A stretch of DNA of 64,000 nucleotides, from positions 868,001-932,000 of the forward strand of contig NZ_BNBD01000001.1 in NCBI RefSeq assembly GCF_014654785.1. Reading direction: 5' to 3'. The notes beneath the pieces were generated by a model, which did not search any database, had not been told where the DNA came from, and was given only the letters and a program-made list of their open reading frames with translations. A program made the translations under genes and the position numbers. This stretch comes from Streptomyces mashuensis. GTDB taxonomy: Bacteria > Actinomycetota > Actinomycetes > Streptomycetales > Streptomycetaceae. This document shows positions 10,586 through 22,085 of the stretch, piece by piece. How positions within the stretch are numbered: position 1 is the stretch's first letter; every line of letters starts with the position of its first letter.

Positions 10586-12694
10586 ATGACACCGACCGAC
10601 ACCCACTGCCCCTACTGCGCACTGCAGTGCGGCATGCGACTGCACCCCGCGGCGGCCCCGCGGGACCCGGGCGCGCCCCCGGTGGAGGTCGGTGAACGAC
10701 CGGACTTCCCCGTCAACCACGGGGCGCTGTGCGGCAAGGGCCGCACCGCCGCCGCGGTCCTCTCCCGCGCCGCCCGCCTGACCGCGCCCCTGGTCCGCGA
10801 CCGGGCCGGCGGGTCCCTGCGCGAGGCGTCGTGGGACGAGGCCCTGGACCGGGTGGCCGACGGGCTGCGGCGGACCGCCGCCCGGCACGGGGCCGCCGCG
10901 GCCGGCGTCTTCGGCGGCGGCGGGCTCACCAATGAAAAAGCGTATCTGCTGGGCAAGTTCGCCCGCGTGGTGCTGCGCACCCCCAACATCGACTACAACG
11001 GCCGCTTCTGTATGTCCTCCGCGGCCGCCGCGCACCGCGCCGCCTTCGGCCTCGACCGCGGCCTGCCGTTCCCGCTGGAGGACGTCGCCGGCACCGGCTG
11101 CGTCCTCCTCGCCGGCGCCAATCCCGCCGAGACCATGCCGCCCGCCCTGCGGTACTTCACCCGCCTGCGGGAGAACGGCGGCCGGCTGATCGTCGTCGAC
11201 CCCCGGCGCACCCGCACCGCCGCCCAGGCCGACCTGCACCTGCGGCCCCTGCCCGGCACCGACCTCGCCCTGGCCCGCGGCCTGCTCCACCTGATGATCA
11301 CCGAGGGGTACCTGGACGAGGAGTTCATCGCCGCCCGCACCACCGGCTTCGCCGGCGCCCGCGCCGCCGCCATGGCCCACTGGCCCGAGCGCGTCGAGCA
11401 GATCACCGGCGTGCCCGTAACCCAACTCCACGCCGCAGCCCGCCTGTTCGGCGCGGCCGCCACCGGCATGGTGCTCACCGCACGCGGCAGCGAACAGCAC
11501 AGCAAGGGCACCGACACCGTGCGCGCCTGGATCGACCTCTGCCTGGCCACCGGCAAGGCCGGCCGCCCCGGCAGCGGTTACGGCTGCCTCACCGGCCAGG
11601 GCAACGGGCAGGGCGGGCGCGAGCACGGCCAGAAGGCCGACCAGCTGCCCGGCTACCGCTCCCTGACCGACCCCGCGGCCCGCGCCCACGTGGCCGGCGT
11701 CTGGGGCGTGGACCCCGCGACGCTGCCCGGCCCCGGCCTGTCCGCGTACGAGATGCTCGACACCGCCGGCACCCCGGGCGGCGTCCGGGCCCTGCTGGTC
11801 ATGGGCTCCAACCCGGTGGTGTCCGCGCCCCGCGCCGCCCACGTCACCCGCCGGCTGCGCGCCCTGGACTTCCTCGCCGTCGGCGACGTCGTGCTGTCCG
11901 AGACCGCCGAACTGGCCGACGTCGTCCTGCCCGCCGCCCAGTGGGCCGAGGAGACCGGCACCACCACCAACCTGGAGGGCCGCGTCATCCTCCGGCAGGC
12001 CGCCGTCGAACCACCCCCCGGCGTCCGCACCGACCTGCAGGTCCTCGCCGGCCTCGCCGCACGCCTCGGCACCACCGACGGCTTCCCCACCGCACCCGAG
12101 GCCGTCTTCGACGAACTGCGGCGGGCCTCGGCCGGCGGGCCCGCCGACTACGCGGGCATCGACTACGCCCGCATCCGGGCCGAGGCCGGAGTGTTCTGGC
12201 CCTGCCCCGGCCCGGACCACCCCGGCACGCCCCGCCTCTTCCTCGACCGCTTCGCCACCCCCGACGGGCGGGCCCGCTTCTCCACCGCCGGCCACCGCCC
12301 CGAGGCCGAACCGCCCGACGCGCGCCACCCGTTGCACCTCACCACCGGCCGCGTCACCGCCCAGTACCAGAGCGGCGCCCAGACCCGCCGCGTCACCGAG
12401 CTCAACGCCGCCGCCCCCGGCCCCTTCGTCGAGCTCCACCCCCACCTCGCCGAACGCCTCGGCATCACCGAGGGCGAGGTCGTGGCCGTCACCAGCCGCC
12501 GCGGCCGCGCCCTCGCCCCCGCCCGCATCACCACCACCATCCGGCCCGACACCGTCTTCATGCCCTTCCACTGGGCCGGCGACGGCCGCGCCAACACCCT
12601 CACCAACCCGGCCCTCGACCCCGTCTCGAAGATGCCCGAGTTCAAGGTCTGCGCCGTCCGCGTGGAGAAGCTGCCCGGCGGCGGTGCGCCGTGA
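10586..12694 (+). CDS. nasA: Assimilatory nitrate reductase catalytic subunit (molybdopterin oxidoreductase)
   Basis: 702 residues. The N-terminal CPYCALQC (about 8-15) plus LCGKGR near residue 50 supply four cysteines for a 4Fe-4S cluster. NGRFCMSSAAAAHR around residue 140 holds the Cys expected to bind molybdenum in assimilatory enzymes. GANPAETMPP, VVDPRRTRTA and MGSNPVVSAP are typical MGD-binding segments. The C-terminal MopB domain includes LTTGRVTAQYQSGAQTRR. It reduces nitrate to nitrite in the cytoplasm. ATG 10586 has only a weak ribosome-binding site. The stop overlaps the next GTG (GTGA), placing it first in a coupled four-gene operon. Confidence 0.95.
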   Translation: MTPTDTHCPYCALQCGMRLHPAAAPRDPGAPPVEVGERPDFPVNHGALCGKGRTAAAVLSRAARLTAPLVRDRAGGSLREASWDEALDRVADGLRRTAARHGAAAAGVFGGGGLTNEKAYLLGKFARVVLRTPNIDYNGRFCMSSAAAAHRAAFGLDRGLPFPLEDVAGTGCVLLAGANPAETMPPALRYFTRLRENGGRLIVVDPRRTRTAAQADLHLRPLPGTDLALARGLLHLMITEGYLDEEFIAARTTGFAGARAAAMAHWPERVEQITGVPVTQLHAAARLFGAAATGMVLTARGSEQHSKGTDTVRAWIDLCLATGKAGRPGSGYGCLTGQGNGQGGREHGQKADQLPGYRSLTDPAARAHVAGVWGVDPATLPGPGLSAYEMLDTAGTPGGVRALLVMGSNPVVSAPRAAHVTRRLRALDFLAVGDVVLSETAELADVVLPAAQWAEETGTTTNLEGRVILRQAAVEPPPGVRTDLQVLAGLAARLGTTDGFPTAPEAVFDELRRASAGGPADYAGIDYARIRAEAGVFWPCPGPDHPGTPRLFLDRFATPDGRARFSTAGHRPEAEPPDARHPLHLTTGRVTAQYQSGAQTRRVTELNAAAPGPFVELHPHLAERLGITEGEVVAVTSRRGRALAPARITTTIRPDTVFMPFHWAGDGRANTLTNPALDPVSKMPEFKVCAVRVEKLPGGGAP

Positions 12695-13908
12695 CCCGCC
12701 CCCACCGCATCGCGGTCGCCGGAGCCGGCATGGCTGCCGCCCGCCTCGCCCAACAGCTCCGCGACCGCACGCCCCCGGACGCCGCCGAGGTCACCCTCTA
12801 CGGCGCCGAACCCCACCCCCCGTACAACCGCGCCCTGCTCACCGCCGCCGTGATCGGGCGCCACGACCCGGAGACGCTCGGCCTGCCGTACGGCGACGGC
12901 ACCGTCCTGCGCACAGGCACCCGGGTCGCCGCCGTCGACCCGGCCGCCCGCGTCCTGCGGCTGTCCGACGGCACCACCGCCCCGTACGACACGCTGGTCC
13001 TCGCCACCGGCGCCGCCCCCGTCCTGCCGTACGAACTGCGCGGCCCCCGCCCGGCCCGGGTGCACCTGCTGCGCACGCTCGCCGACGCCCGCGCCCTCGC
13101 CCGCGACGCGCGGGACAGCGCACGGGCCGTGGTCGTCGGCGGGGGAGTGCTCGGCGTCAGCACGGCCCACGCCCTCGCCGGGCTCGGCACCCGCACCGAC
13201 CTCGTCCACGCCGGGCCCCACCTGATGCACCGCCACCTCGACGCCGGGTCCGCCGCCGACCTGCACCGCCTCCTGGCCGGGCTCGGCATCACCGCCCGCA
13301 CCGGCACCCGCCCCACCGGCCTGCACGGCAGCCCCGCCGTCACCGCCGTCACCCTCGCCGACGGCGACAAACTCGAGGCCGACCTCGTCGTCCTGGCCTG
13401 CGGCGTCCGCCCCCGCACCGGCCTGGCCCGCGCCGCCGGGCTGCGCGTGGCCCGCGGCGTCGTCGTCGACGACCGCCTCACCACCTCCGACCCCCACGTG
13501 CACGCCGTCGGCGACTGCGCCGAACACCGCGGCACCCTCCACGGCCTGGCCGGACCCGCCTGGGACCAGGCCGACGTCCTCGCCGCCCGGCTCGCCGACC
13601 ACGTCACCGGTGTCCCGCCGCGCGCCCGCCACACCGGGTCCCGCCCCGTGCTCCGGCTCGCCGCCGACGGCCTGCACCTGGCCGCCTTCGGCGACCCCGC
13701 GGCCCCCGCCGGCCACGACGTCCTGCGGCTGGCCGACGCCCGCCGCGGCACCTCCACCCGCCTCGTCCTGCACGGTGACCGGCTCACCGGAGGCGTCCTC
13801 CTGGGCGACACCGGTACCGCCGGCGACCTCCTCACCCTCTGGCGGCGCGCCGACCCCCTCCCCGGCGACCCCGCCCGCCTGCTCGTCCCCGAAGGAGCCC
13901 CCACGTGA
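12691..13908 (+). CDS. FAD/NAD-dependent oxidoreductase (nitrate reductase electron-donor type)
   Basis: 405 residues with two dinucleotide-binding folds. The FAD motif AGAGMAAARLAQQL lies near residue 10 and the NAD motif VVGGGVLGVSTAHAL near residue 150. LATGAAPVLP and VHAVGDCAEH are conserved FAD-binding segments. It resembles the N-terminal half of NirB and lacks the iron-sulfur and siroheme domains. Its position between nitrate reductase and NirB, with 4-nt overlaps on both sides, suggests that it passes electrons from NAD(P)H to nitrate reductase (a NasB/NasC role). It could alternatively be a nitrite-reductase-associated ferredoxin reductase. Confidence 0.85.
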   Translation: MTRPHRIAVAGAGMAAARLAQQLRDRTPPDAAEVTLYGAEPHPPYNRALLTAAVIGRHDPETLGLPYGDGTVLRTGTRVAAVDPAARVLRLSDGTTAPYDTLVLATGAAPVLPYELRGPRPARVHLLRTLADARALARDARDSARAVVVGGGVLGVSTAHALAGLGTRTDLVHAGPHLMHRHLDAGSAADLHRLLAGLGITARTGTRPTGLHGSPAVTAVTLADGDKLEADLVVLACGVRPRTGLARAAGLRVARGVVVDDRLTTSDPHVHAVGDCAEHRGTLHGLAGPAWDQADVLAARLADHVTGVPPRARHTGSRPVLRLAADGLHLAAFGDPAAPAGHDVLRLADARRGTSTRLVLHGDRLTGGVLLGDTGTAGDLLTLWRRADPLPGDPARLLVPEGAPT

Positions 13909-16553
13909 CGACCACGTCGCCGACCACGCCGCCCCCCGGAACCGCCGCCGCGCCGCGCCGCCTGGTCCTCGTCGGCCACGGCATGGCCGGCCAGCGCTTC
14001 CTGGAGGCCCTGTACGCGCACGAGGACGCCGGCCGGCAGTGGCACACCACCGTCCTCGCCGCCGAACCCCGCCCCGCCTACGACCGGGTCCACCTCACCG
14101 CCACCTTCAGCGGCACCAGCGCCGAGGACCTGTCCCTCTGCCCGCCCGGCTTCCTCGACCGGCACGGCATCGACCTGCGGCTCGGCGACCCCGCCACGGC
14201 CGTGGACCGCGCGGCCCGCACCGTCACCACCGGGGCCGGCCACCGGGTGCCCTACGACGTGCTGGTCCTGGCCACCGGCTCGTACCCCTTCGTGCCGCCC
14301 GTCCCCGGCCACGACGCGGACGGCTGCCACGTCTACCGCACCATCGAGGACGTCGACGCCATCCGCGCCCGCGCCGCCCGGGCCACCACCGGCGCCGTCA
14401 TCGGCGGCGGCCTCCTCGGCCTGGAGGCCGCCGGCGCCCTGCGCGCCATGGGCCTGCCCACCCACGTCGTCGAGTTCGCGCCCCGCCTGATGGCCGTGCA
14501 GGTCGACGACGCCGGCGGCGCCCTGCTCCGCCGCAAGATCGAGGAACTCGGCGTCACCGTCCACACCGGCGCCGGCGCCCAGGCCGTCGAGACCAACCCC
14601 GACGGAAGCGTCCGCGCGCTGCGACTGTCCGACGGCACCACCGTCGAGGCCGACCTCGTCGTCTTCTCCGCCGGCGTCCGCCCCGAGGACCGCCTCGCCC
14701 GCGCCTGCGGCCTGCCGGTCGGCGAGCGCGGCGGCATCGTCGTCGACGCCCGCTGCCGCACCGCCGACCCGCACGTCCTGGCCATCGGCGAATGCGCCCG
14801 CGCCGCCGACGGCACCGTCTACGGACTCGTCGCCCCCGCCTACGCCATGGCCGACACCGCGGCCCGCGAACTCCTCGGCCTGGACGGCGAGTTCACCGGC
14901 GCCGACACCTCCACCAAGCTCAAGCTGCTCGGCGTGGACGTGGCCTCCTTCGGCGACGCCCACGGCACCACCGAGGGCGCCCTCGACGTCGTCTACGCCG
15001 ACAGCCGCGCCGGCGTCTACAAGAAGCTCGTCGTCGGCGCCGACGGCACCCTCCTCGGCGGCGTCCTCGTCGGCGACACCGACGCCTACGCCACCCTGCG
15101 CCCCCTCGCCGCCGCCCGCGCCCCTCTGCCCGGCCCCGCCGAACGCCTCCTGCTGCCCGCCGGCGACGGCGACACCGGCACCGCCGTGGGCCCCGCCGCC
15201 CTCCCCGACGAGGCCATCGTCTGCTCCTGCCACAATGTCACCAAGGGCACCATCCGCACCGCCGTCACCGAGGGCGGCTGCCACTCCGTGCCCGCCGTCA
15301 AGAAGTGCACCAGGGCCGGGACCGGCTGCGGCAGCTGCGAGAAACTCCTCGGCACCCTCGTCACCGGCGAACTCGCCGCCGCCGGCGTCGAGACCACCCG
15401 CGGCCTGTGCGAGCACTTCACCCACACCCGCGCCGAGCTCTACGAGATCGTCCTGGTCAAGGGCATCACCACCTTCGCGGAGCTCGTCGCCGAACACGGC
15501 ACCGGACAGGGCTGCGCCGTCTGCAAACCCGTCGTCGCCTCCATCCTCGCCGGCCTCGGCGACACCCCCCACGTCCTCGACGGCGAACAGGCCGCCCTCC
15601 AGGACACCAACGACCACTTCCTCGCCAACCTCCAGCGCAACGGCTCCTACTCCGTCGTCCCCCGCGTCCCCGGCGGCGAGATCACCGCCGAGGGCCTCAT
15701 CACCATCGGCGCCGTCGCCCGCGACTTCGGCCTCTACACGAAGATCACCGGCGGCCAGCGCATCGACCTCCTCGGCGCCACCGTCGACCAGCTCCCCGCC
15801 ATCTGGCGCCGCCTCGTCGACGCCGGCTTCGAGTCCGGCCACGCCTACGGCAAGGCCCTGCGCACCGTGAAGTCCTGCGTGGGCCGGACCTGGTGCCGCT
15901 ACGGCGTGCAGGACTCCGTCGCCCTCGCCGTCGAACTCGAACTCCGCTACCGCGGCCTGCGCGCCCCCCACAAGATCAAGGCGGCGGTCTCCGGCTGCGC
16001 CCGCGAGTGCGCCGAGGCCCAGAGCAAGGACTTCGGCGTCATCGCCACCGCCGAGGGCTGGAACCTCTACGTCGGCGGCAACGGCGGCATGCACCCCCGC
16101 CACGCCGACCTGCTGCTCACCGACGCCGACCACGACACGCTCGTCCGCACCATCGACCGGTTCCTCATGTTCTACATCCGCACCGCCGACCGCCTGGAGC
16201 GCACCGCGCCCTGGCTCGAACGACTCGAAGGGGGCCTGGACCACCTGCGCGCCGTCGTCGTCGACGACAGCCTCGGCATCGCCGCCGACCTCGATGCCCA
16301 GATGGCCCGGCACATCGACGGCTACCAGGACGAGTGGGCCGCCACCCTCGCCGACCCCGACCGCCTCCGCCGCTTCGTCTCCTTCGTCAACGCCCCCGGC
16401 ACCCCCGACCCGTCGGTGCGCTTCGTGCCCGAACGCGGGCAGATCCGCCCCGCCCGCCCCGACGAGACGGCCGGCCGGCAGCCCGCCACGCCCGCGCCCC
16501 CGTACACCCTCACCCCCACCCGTACCCGCACCCGTGAGGTGGCCGCACGATGA
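13905..16553 (+). CDS. nirB: Nitrite reductase [NAD(P)H], large subunit
   Basis: 882 residues in the expected NirB order. First come FAD- and NAD-binding domains (VLVGHGMAGQRFLEAL; GAVIGGGLLGLEAAGAL). A BFD-like 2Fe-2S domain follows (CSCHNVTKGT, then CTRAGTGCGSC), with a second cysteine pair in GQGCAVCKP. A nitrite/sulfite reductase ferredoxin-like domain and a siroheme/4Fe-4S domain come last (CVGRTWC and CARECAEAQSKDFGV give the four cluster cysteines). It carries out the six-electron reduction of nitrite to ammonium. GTG 13905 overlaps the preceding stop, and its own stop overlaps the next ATG. It depends on siroheme, which the divergent chelatase/HemD-like genes could supply. Confidence 0.96.
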   Translation: MTTTSPTTPPPGTAAAPRRLVLVGHGMAGQRFLEALYAHEDAGRQWHTTVLAAEPRPAYDRVHLTATFSGTSAEDLSLCPPGFLDRHGIDLRLGDPATAVDRAARTVTTGAGHRVPYDVLVLATGSYPFVPPVPGHDADGCHVYRTIEDVDAIRARAARATTGAVIGGGLLGLEAAGALRAMGLPTHVVEFAPRLMAVQVDDAGGALLRRKIEELGVTVHTGAGAQAVETNPDGSVRALRLSDGTTVEADLVVFSAGVRPEDRLARACGLPVGERGGIVVDARCRTADPHVLAIGECARAADGTVYGLVAPAYAMADTAARELLGLDGEFTGADTSTKLKLLGVDVASFGDAHGTTEGALDVVYADSRAGVYKKLVVGADGTLLGGVLVGDTDAYATLRPLAAARAPLPGPAERLLLPAGDGDTGTAVGPAALPDEAIVCSCHNVTKGTIRTAVTEGGCHSVPAVKKCTRAGTGCGSCEKLLGTLVTGELAAAGVETTRGLCEHFTHTRAELYEIVLVKGITTFAELVAEHGTGQGCAVCKPVVASILAGLGDTPHVLDGEQAALQDTNDHFLANLQRNGSYSVVPRVPGGEITAEGLITIGAVARDFGLYTKITGGQRIDLLGATVDQLPAIWRRLVDAGFESGHAYGKALRTVKSCVGRTWCRYGVQDSVALAVELELRYRGLRAPHKIKAAVSGCARECAEAQSKDFGVIATAEGWNLYVGGNGGMHPRHADLLLTDADHDTLVRTIDRFLMFYIRTADRLERTAPWLERLEGGLDHLRAVVVDDSLGIAADLDAQMARHIDGYQDEWAATLADPDRLRRFVSFVNAPGTPDPSVRFVPERGQIRPARPDETAGRQPATPAPPYTLTPTRTRTREVAAR

Positions 16554-18316
16554 CCGACACCGCCCTGCCACCCGTCACCGCCGCCCCCCACCCCCACCCG
16601 GACGCCGTCGTCGAGATCGGCGACGGCACCCGCTGGACCGCCGTCTGCCGCTACGGCGACCTCACCCCCGGACGCGGCGTCACCGCCCTCGTCGACGGTG
16701 ACCAGGTCGCCCTCTTCCGCGACGACACCGGGGCCCTCCACGCCGTCGACAACCGCGACCCGTTCAGCGGCGCCTGCGTCATCTCCCGCGGCCTGACCGG
16801 CAGCCGCGAGGGCGTGCCCACCGTCACCTCGCCCATGTACAAGCAGACGTACGACCTGCGCACCGGCGCCTGCCTCGACGAGGACACCGCCCCCGGCGGC
16901 GCCCCCGCCGCCCTGCGCACCTGGCCCGTCCGCACCACCGGCCCGGCGGCCCCCCAGCCCGGTCCCCCACCCCCGGAGACCGCCGAGGACCGCCCCCGCA
17001 CCCGTACGCGTCGGCGCACCCTCGACGAGTGGCGGCCCGAGGACCCCGCCTTCTGGGAGAGCACCGGCGCACGCATTGCACGACGCAACCTCGTCCTGTC
17101 CGTCCTCACCGAGCACATCGGTTTCTCGGTGTGGAGCATGTGGTCGGTGCTCGTGCTCTTCCTCGGCCCCGAGTACGGCATCGACCCGGCCGGGAAGTTC
17201 ACGCTCACCGCCGTGCCCACCGCCCTCGGCGCCCTGCTGCGCGTCCCCTACACCTACGCCGTCGACCGCTTCGGCGGCCGCAACTGGACCGTGTTCTCCG
17301 GGCTGCTCCTGCTGCTGCCCACCGCCCTGATGGCCCTGGTCCTGCGGCCCGGCGTCCCCTTCACCACCCTGCTGCTGGTCGCCGCCGTCGCCGGGGTGGG
17401 CGGCGGCAACTTCGCCTCCTCCATGGCGAACATCAACGCCTTCTACCCCGAGCGCCTCAAGGGCCGCGCGCTCGGCATCAACGCCGGCGGCGGCAACCTG
17501 GGCGTGCCCGCCGTGCAGCTGGTGGGCCTGCTCGTGCTCGCCACCGCCGGTGCGGCGCACCCGCGCCTGCTGCCGCTGTGCTACCTCCCGCTGATCGCGG
17601 CCACCGCCGTGCTCGCCGCCCTGCGCATGGACAACCTGCCGCGCGGCCGGCGGCAGCCGAGCGTGCGCGAGATCGCCGGGGACCGCGACACCTGGCTGCT
17701 GTCCGTGCTCTACCTGGGCACCTTCGGGTCGTTCATCGGCTTCTCCTTCGCCTTCGGGCAGGTGCTCCAGGTGCAGTTCCACGACACGTTCGACACCCCG
17801 GTCAAGGCCGCCGCGCTCACCTTCCTCGGGCCGCTGCTGGGCTCGCTGGCCCGCCCCTTCGGCGGCGCCTGGGCCGACCGGCGCGGCGGCGCCCGGGTCA
17901 CCCTCACGGTCTTCGCCGCCATGGCCGCGGCCGGCGCGCTCATCCTTGTGGCCGCCCGGCAGGGCCTCGCGGGCGGGTTCCTCGCGGGGTTCGTCGCCCT
18001 GTTCGTGCTCAGCGGCCTCGGCAACGGCTCCACGTACCGCATGATCGTCGCCGTCCACCACGCCCGGGCCCGTACGGCAGTACGGGCCGGCGCCGACCCC
18101 GCGGCGGCCGAGGCCGGTGCCCGCCGCCGGTCCGCGGCCCTCATCGGCCTGGCCGGCGCGGTGGGTGCGCTGGGCGGCGTCCTGGTGAACATCGCCTTCC
18201 GGCAGTCGTTCCTGGCCACGGGCGGCGGCGAACCGGCGTACGCCGCGTTCCTCGCCTTCTACGTCGGCTGTGCGGCCGTCACCTACGGGGTGTACGGGCG
18301 GGGCCGGCGTGTCTGA
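16550..18316 (+). CDS. NirD-NarK fusion: nitrite reductase small subunit joined to nitrate/nitrite MFS transporter
   Basis: 588 residues in one uninterrupted frame. Residues about 22-130 form a NirD-type Rieske-like domain (VCRYGDLTPGRGV, LHAVDNRDPF, SPMYKQTYDLRTG). As in other NirD proteins, the Rieske Cys/His ligands are absent. A Pro/Arg-rich linker (about 131-160) leads to a 12-helix NarK/NasA transporter. The transporter shows the nitrate signature GGGNFASSMANINAF followed by LGINAGGGNLGVPAVQ. NirD and NarK are normally separate polypeptides. The fusion would tether the NirB partner to the nitrate uptake site. GAGGTGG precedes ATG 16550, which overlaps the nirB stop (ATGA). A hairpin spans the stop codon. 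Confidence 0.93.
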   Translation: MTDTALPPVTAAPHPHPDAVVEIGDGTRWTAVCRYGDLTPGRGVTALVDGDQVALFRDDTGALHAVDNRDPFSGACVISRGLTGSREGVPTVTSPMYKQTYDLRTGACLDEDTAPGGAPAALRTWPVRTTGPAAPQPGPPPPETAEDRPRTRTRRRTLDEWRPEDPAFWESTGARIARRNLVLSVLTEHIGFSVWSMWSVLVLFLGPEYGIDPAGKFTLTAVPTALGALLRVPYTYAVDRFGGRNWTVFSGLLLLLPTALMALVLRPGVPFTTLLLVAAVAGVGGGNFASSMANINAFYPERLKGRALGINAGGGNLGVPAVQLVGLLVLATAGAAHPRLLPLCYLPLIAATAVLAALRMDNLPRGRRQPSVREIAGDRDTWLLSVLYLGTFGSFIGFSFAFGQVLQVQFHDTFDTPVKAAALTFLGPLLGSLARPFGGAWADRRGGARVTLTVFAAMAAAGALILVAARQGLAGGFLAGFVALFVLSGLGNGSTYRMIVAVHHARARTAVRAGADPAAAEAGARRRSAALIGLAGAVGALGGVLVNIAFRQSFLATGGGEPAYAAFLAFYVGCAAVTYGVYGRGRRV

Positions 18317-18334
18317 ACCTCCCGCGCCGGCCCC
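18300..18334 (+). terminator. Likely terminator of the nas-nir operon
   Basis: Inverted repeat GGGGCCGGCG (18300-18309) and CGCCGGCCCC (18325-18334) with a 15-nt loop that includes the stop codon. The convergent copper ATPase gene ends 35 bp further on. Confidence 0.5.
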
Positions 18335-18368
18335 GTGGCCGTCCCCGTACCGCCCCGTACCGCCGTGG

Positions 18369-20642
<2,274 letters not shown>

Positions 20643-20691
20643 GAGGGCTCCTGGGGAGAGAACCGGTGTCGTGTTCCGACAGAGGAACCAT

Positions 20692-20708
20692 ATACCCCCC
20701 AGGGGTAT
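20692..20708. promoter_or_regulatory. CsoR-type copper operator upstream of copA
   Basis: ATACCCC-CCA-GGGGTAT is a perfect 7-bp inverted repeat with a 3-nt spacer. It matches the G/C-tract palindromes bound by CsoR repressors. It lies 50 bp upstream of the copA start. The csoR gene is not in the window. Confidence 0.8.
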
Positions 20709-20754
20709 TCCGACAGGGCCGGGGTGCGTCGCCGGCATGAGGGCGCACAGCACG

Positions 20755-20787
20755 GCGCCCCCGCCACGGGGTCCGTGACGGGGGCGC
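20755..20787 (-). terminator. Intrinsic terminator downstream of the 20813-21931 gene
   Basis: A 15-bp stem with one mismatch (20755-20769 against 20773-20787) and a 3-nt loop. It lies just beyond the stop of the minus-strand gene that begins at 21931 and ahead of the copA control region. Confidence 0.65.
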
Positions 20788-20812
20788 GCGGTGGAGCGTG
20801 CGCTGCGGCGGC

Positions 20813-21931
20813 TCAGCCGGTGACGGGGACGGCGACCTGGTGTCGCCGGGCCCGGTCGCCCGCCGGGTCCGTGCCCGCGCCGGCCAGCGGCGTGCCGGTG
20901 CCGAGTGCGCCGACCGTGCTGGTCGACAGGGGCAGCGCCAGCTCGTACGGCGTGTGCCCGAGCGAGCCCAGGACGAGGTGGGCGGAGGCCGTGGCCCGCC
21001 CGGTGGCGGCCGCGTTGGCCTCGGTGTTGAAGGGCTGCGCCGCCACGGCCGTGTTGAGGCCGAACTCGAGGGCGCCGGCCAGGGCGTGGCCGGGGTGCAG
21101 CGCGAACAACCGCTCCAGCTCCGCCCCCGCGGCGGCCGACCCGGCCGCCGCCGCCTTGAGGCCGGTGACCGTGCCGTGGTCCACGGAGAGGACGAGGGGG
21201 TAGTGGAACAGACCCGTGAGGCGCTCGTACACCTGCTGTGCGCTCCCGGCCCGTGCGTCGCGGGCGCGGACCACCGGCCGGCCCTTGACCGTGACCTGCC
21301 CGTCGAGCCCCGACCCCGTGGCGGCCGCGCCGGCGGCCAGTCTCAGGCGGCCCGTCGGCGCGGGCAGCGCACTGCCCGGCCGGAAGAACCCGGCGTCCCA
21401 CTCGGACCAGGTGGGGGAGGCGTACGACAGGACGGCCGTGGCGCCCGTCAGCGGGTCGTCGACCCGGAGCCCGGCCGCGCCGTCGACCGCCGAGGCCAGC
21501 TCCTCGGCGCGGCACCGCAGGTCGCCGGGGTCGCTCTGCTCCAGCGCCGCCAGCAGGGCGCGCGCCCGCACGCCGGCGGGCCCCTCGCCGCCGGCCCGTA
21601 CCGTGGCCACCGTGCGGCCGGGGCCCACGGCGGCGGGCGGCGCGCTCAGCAGGGCGTCGGCGGCGGCCACCACCAGGACGTCGCAGTCGTCCGGCAGCTC
21701 CGTGCGCAGCAGGTCGGCGAGGGTGTGGCCGGGCGCCGCGACGACGGTGCGGCACTCCTCGTACGGCGACCCGCCCGCGGCGGCCTCGACCTGGAAGGAA
21801 TCGGCCGCGCCCTGCTCCACGACGAGCGCGAACCGGCGGTGACCGGAAGGGAATTGGCGGTAACGGCCGGGGCGGACGACGACCGGTGTCCCGTCGTGGG
21901 CCGTGGCGCTGGTGACACCCATCATCGGCAT
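20813..21931 (-). CDS. Protein of unknown function
   Basis: 372 residues, Ala-rich, with no signal peptide or membrane segment. I do not recognise the family with confidence. The C-terminal part contains [20 protein letters not shown] and [18 protein letters not shown]. These faintly resemble the metal-binding end of M29-type aminopeptidase-like proteins, but the catalytic residues are not clear. The N-terminal half ([20 protein letters not shown]) looks like a separate beta-rich module. Three in-frame ATGs occur at 21931, 21925 and 21922. GGGGGGA is best spaced for 21925, so the true start may be 2-3 codons in. It is divergent from the KimA-like transporter gene. Confidence 0.6.
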   Translation of the reverse strand: MPMMGVTSATAHDGTPVVVRPGRYRQFPSGHRRFALVVEQGAADSFQVEAAAGGSPYEECRTVVAAPGHTLADLLRTELPDDCDVLVVAAADALLSAPPAAVGPGRTVATVRAGGEGPAGVRARALLAALEQSDPGDLRCRAEELASAVDGAAGLRVDDPLTGATAVLSYASPTWSEWDAGFFRPGSALPAPTGRLRLAAGAAATGSGLDGQVTVKGRPVVRARDARAGSAQQVYERLTGLFHYPLVLSVDHGTVTGLKAAAAGSAAAGAELERLFALHPGHALAGALEFGLNTAVAAQPFNTEANAAATGRATASAHLVLGSLGHTPYELALPLSTSTVGALGTGTPLAGAGTDPAGDRARRHQVAVPVTG

Positions 21932-22063
21932 TCCCCCCGAGGCAGATCATCTGACCATAGGCAAACAACATGTGCCGAACGCACCGCAACATAGCGCGCC
22001 CGCAGAGAGGACGACCCGTCAAAACCAGTCAAGATCGGCGTTGCGCACGGGTGATCGGCGGTG

Positions 22064-22076
22064 GTATGCGGCATAC
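22064..22076. promoter_or_regulatory. 13-bp palindrome at the start of the KimA-like gene
   Basis: GTATGC-G-GCATAC is a perfect inverted repeat ending 9 bp before the GTG start. The gene has no clear ribosome-binding site, and the repeat overlaps the most likely -10 region. It could be an operator. The regulator is unknown. Confidence 0.35.
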
Positions 22077-22085
22077 GCTCCCTCT

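Noticed and set aside
12798..16571. A 1257-codon open frame on the minus strand opposite the nitrite reductase genes.
   Set aside because: It is antisense to clearly recognised flavoprotein and NirB domains; it consists of Gly/Ala/Val-rich repeats typical of GC-biased shadow frames.
21932..22085. c-di-AMP (ydaO) riboswitch upstream of the KimA-like gene.
   Set aside because: The 154-bp interval lacks the conserved ydaO elements and is too short for the full structure next to the palindrome.
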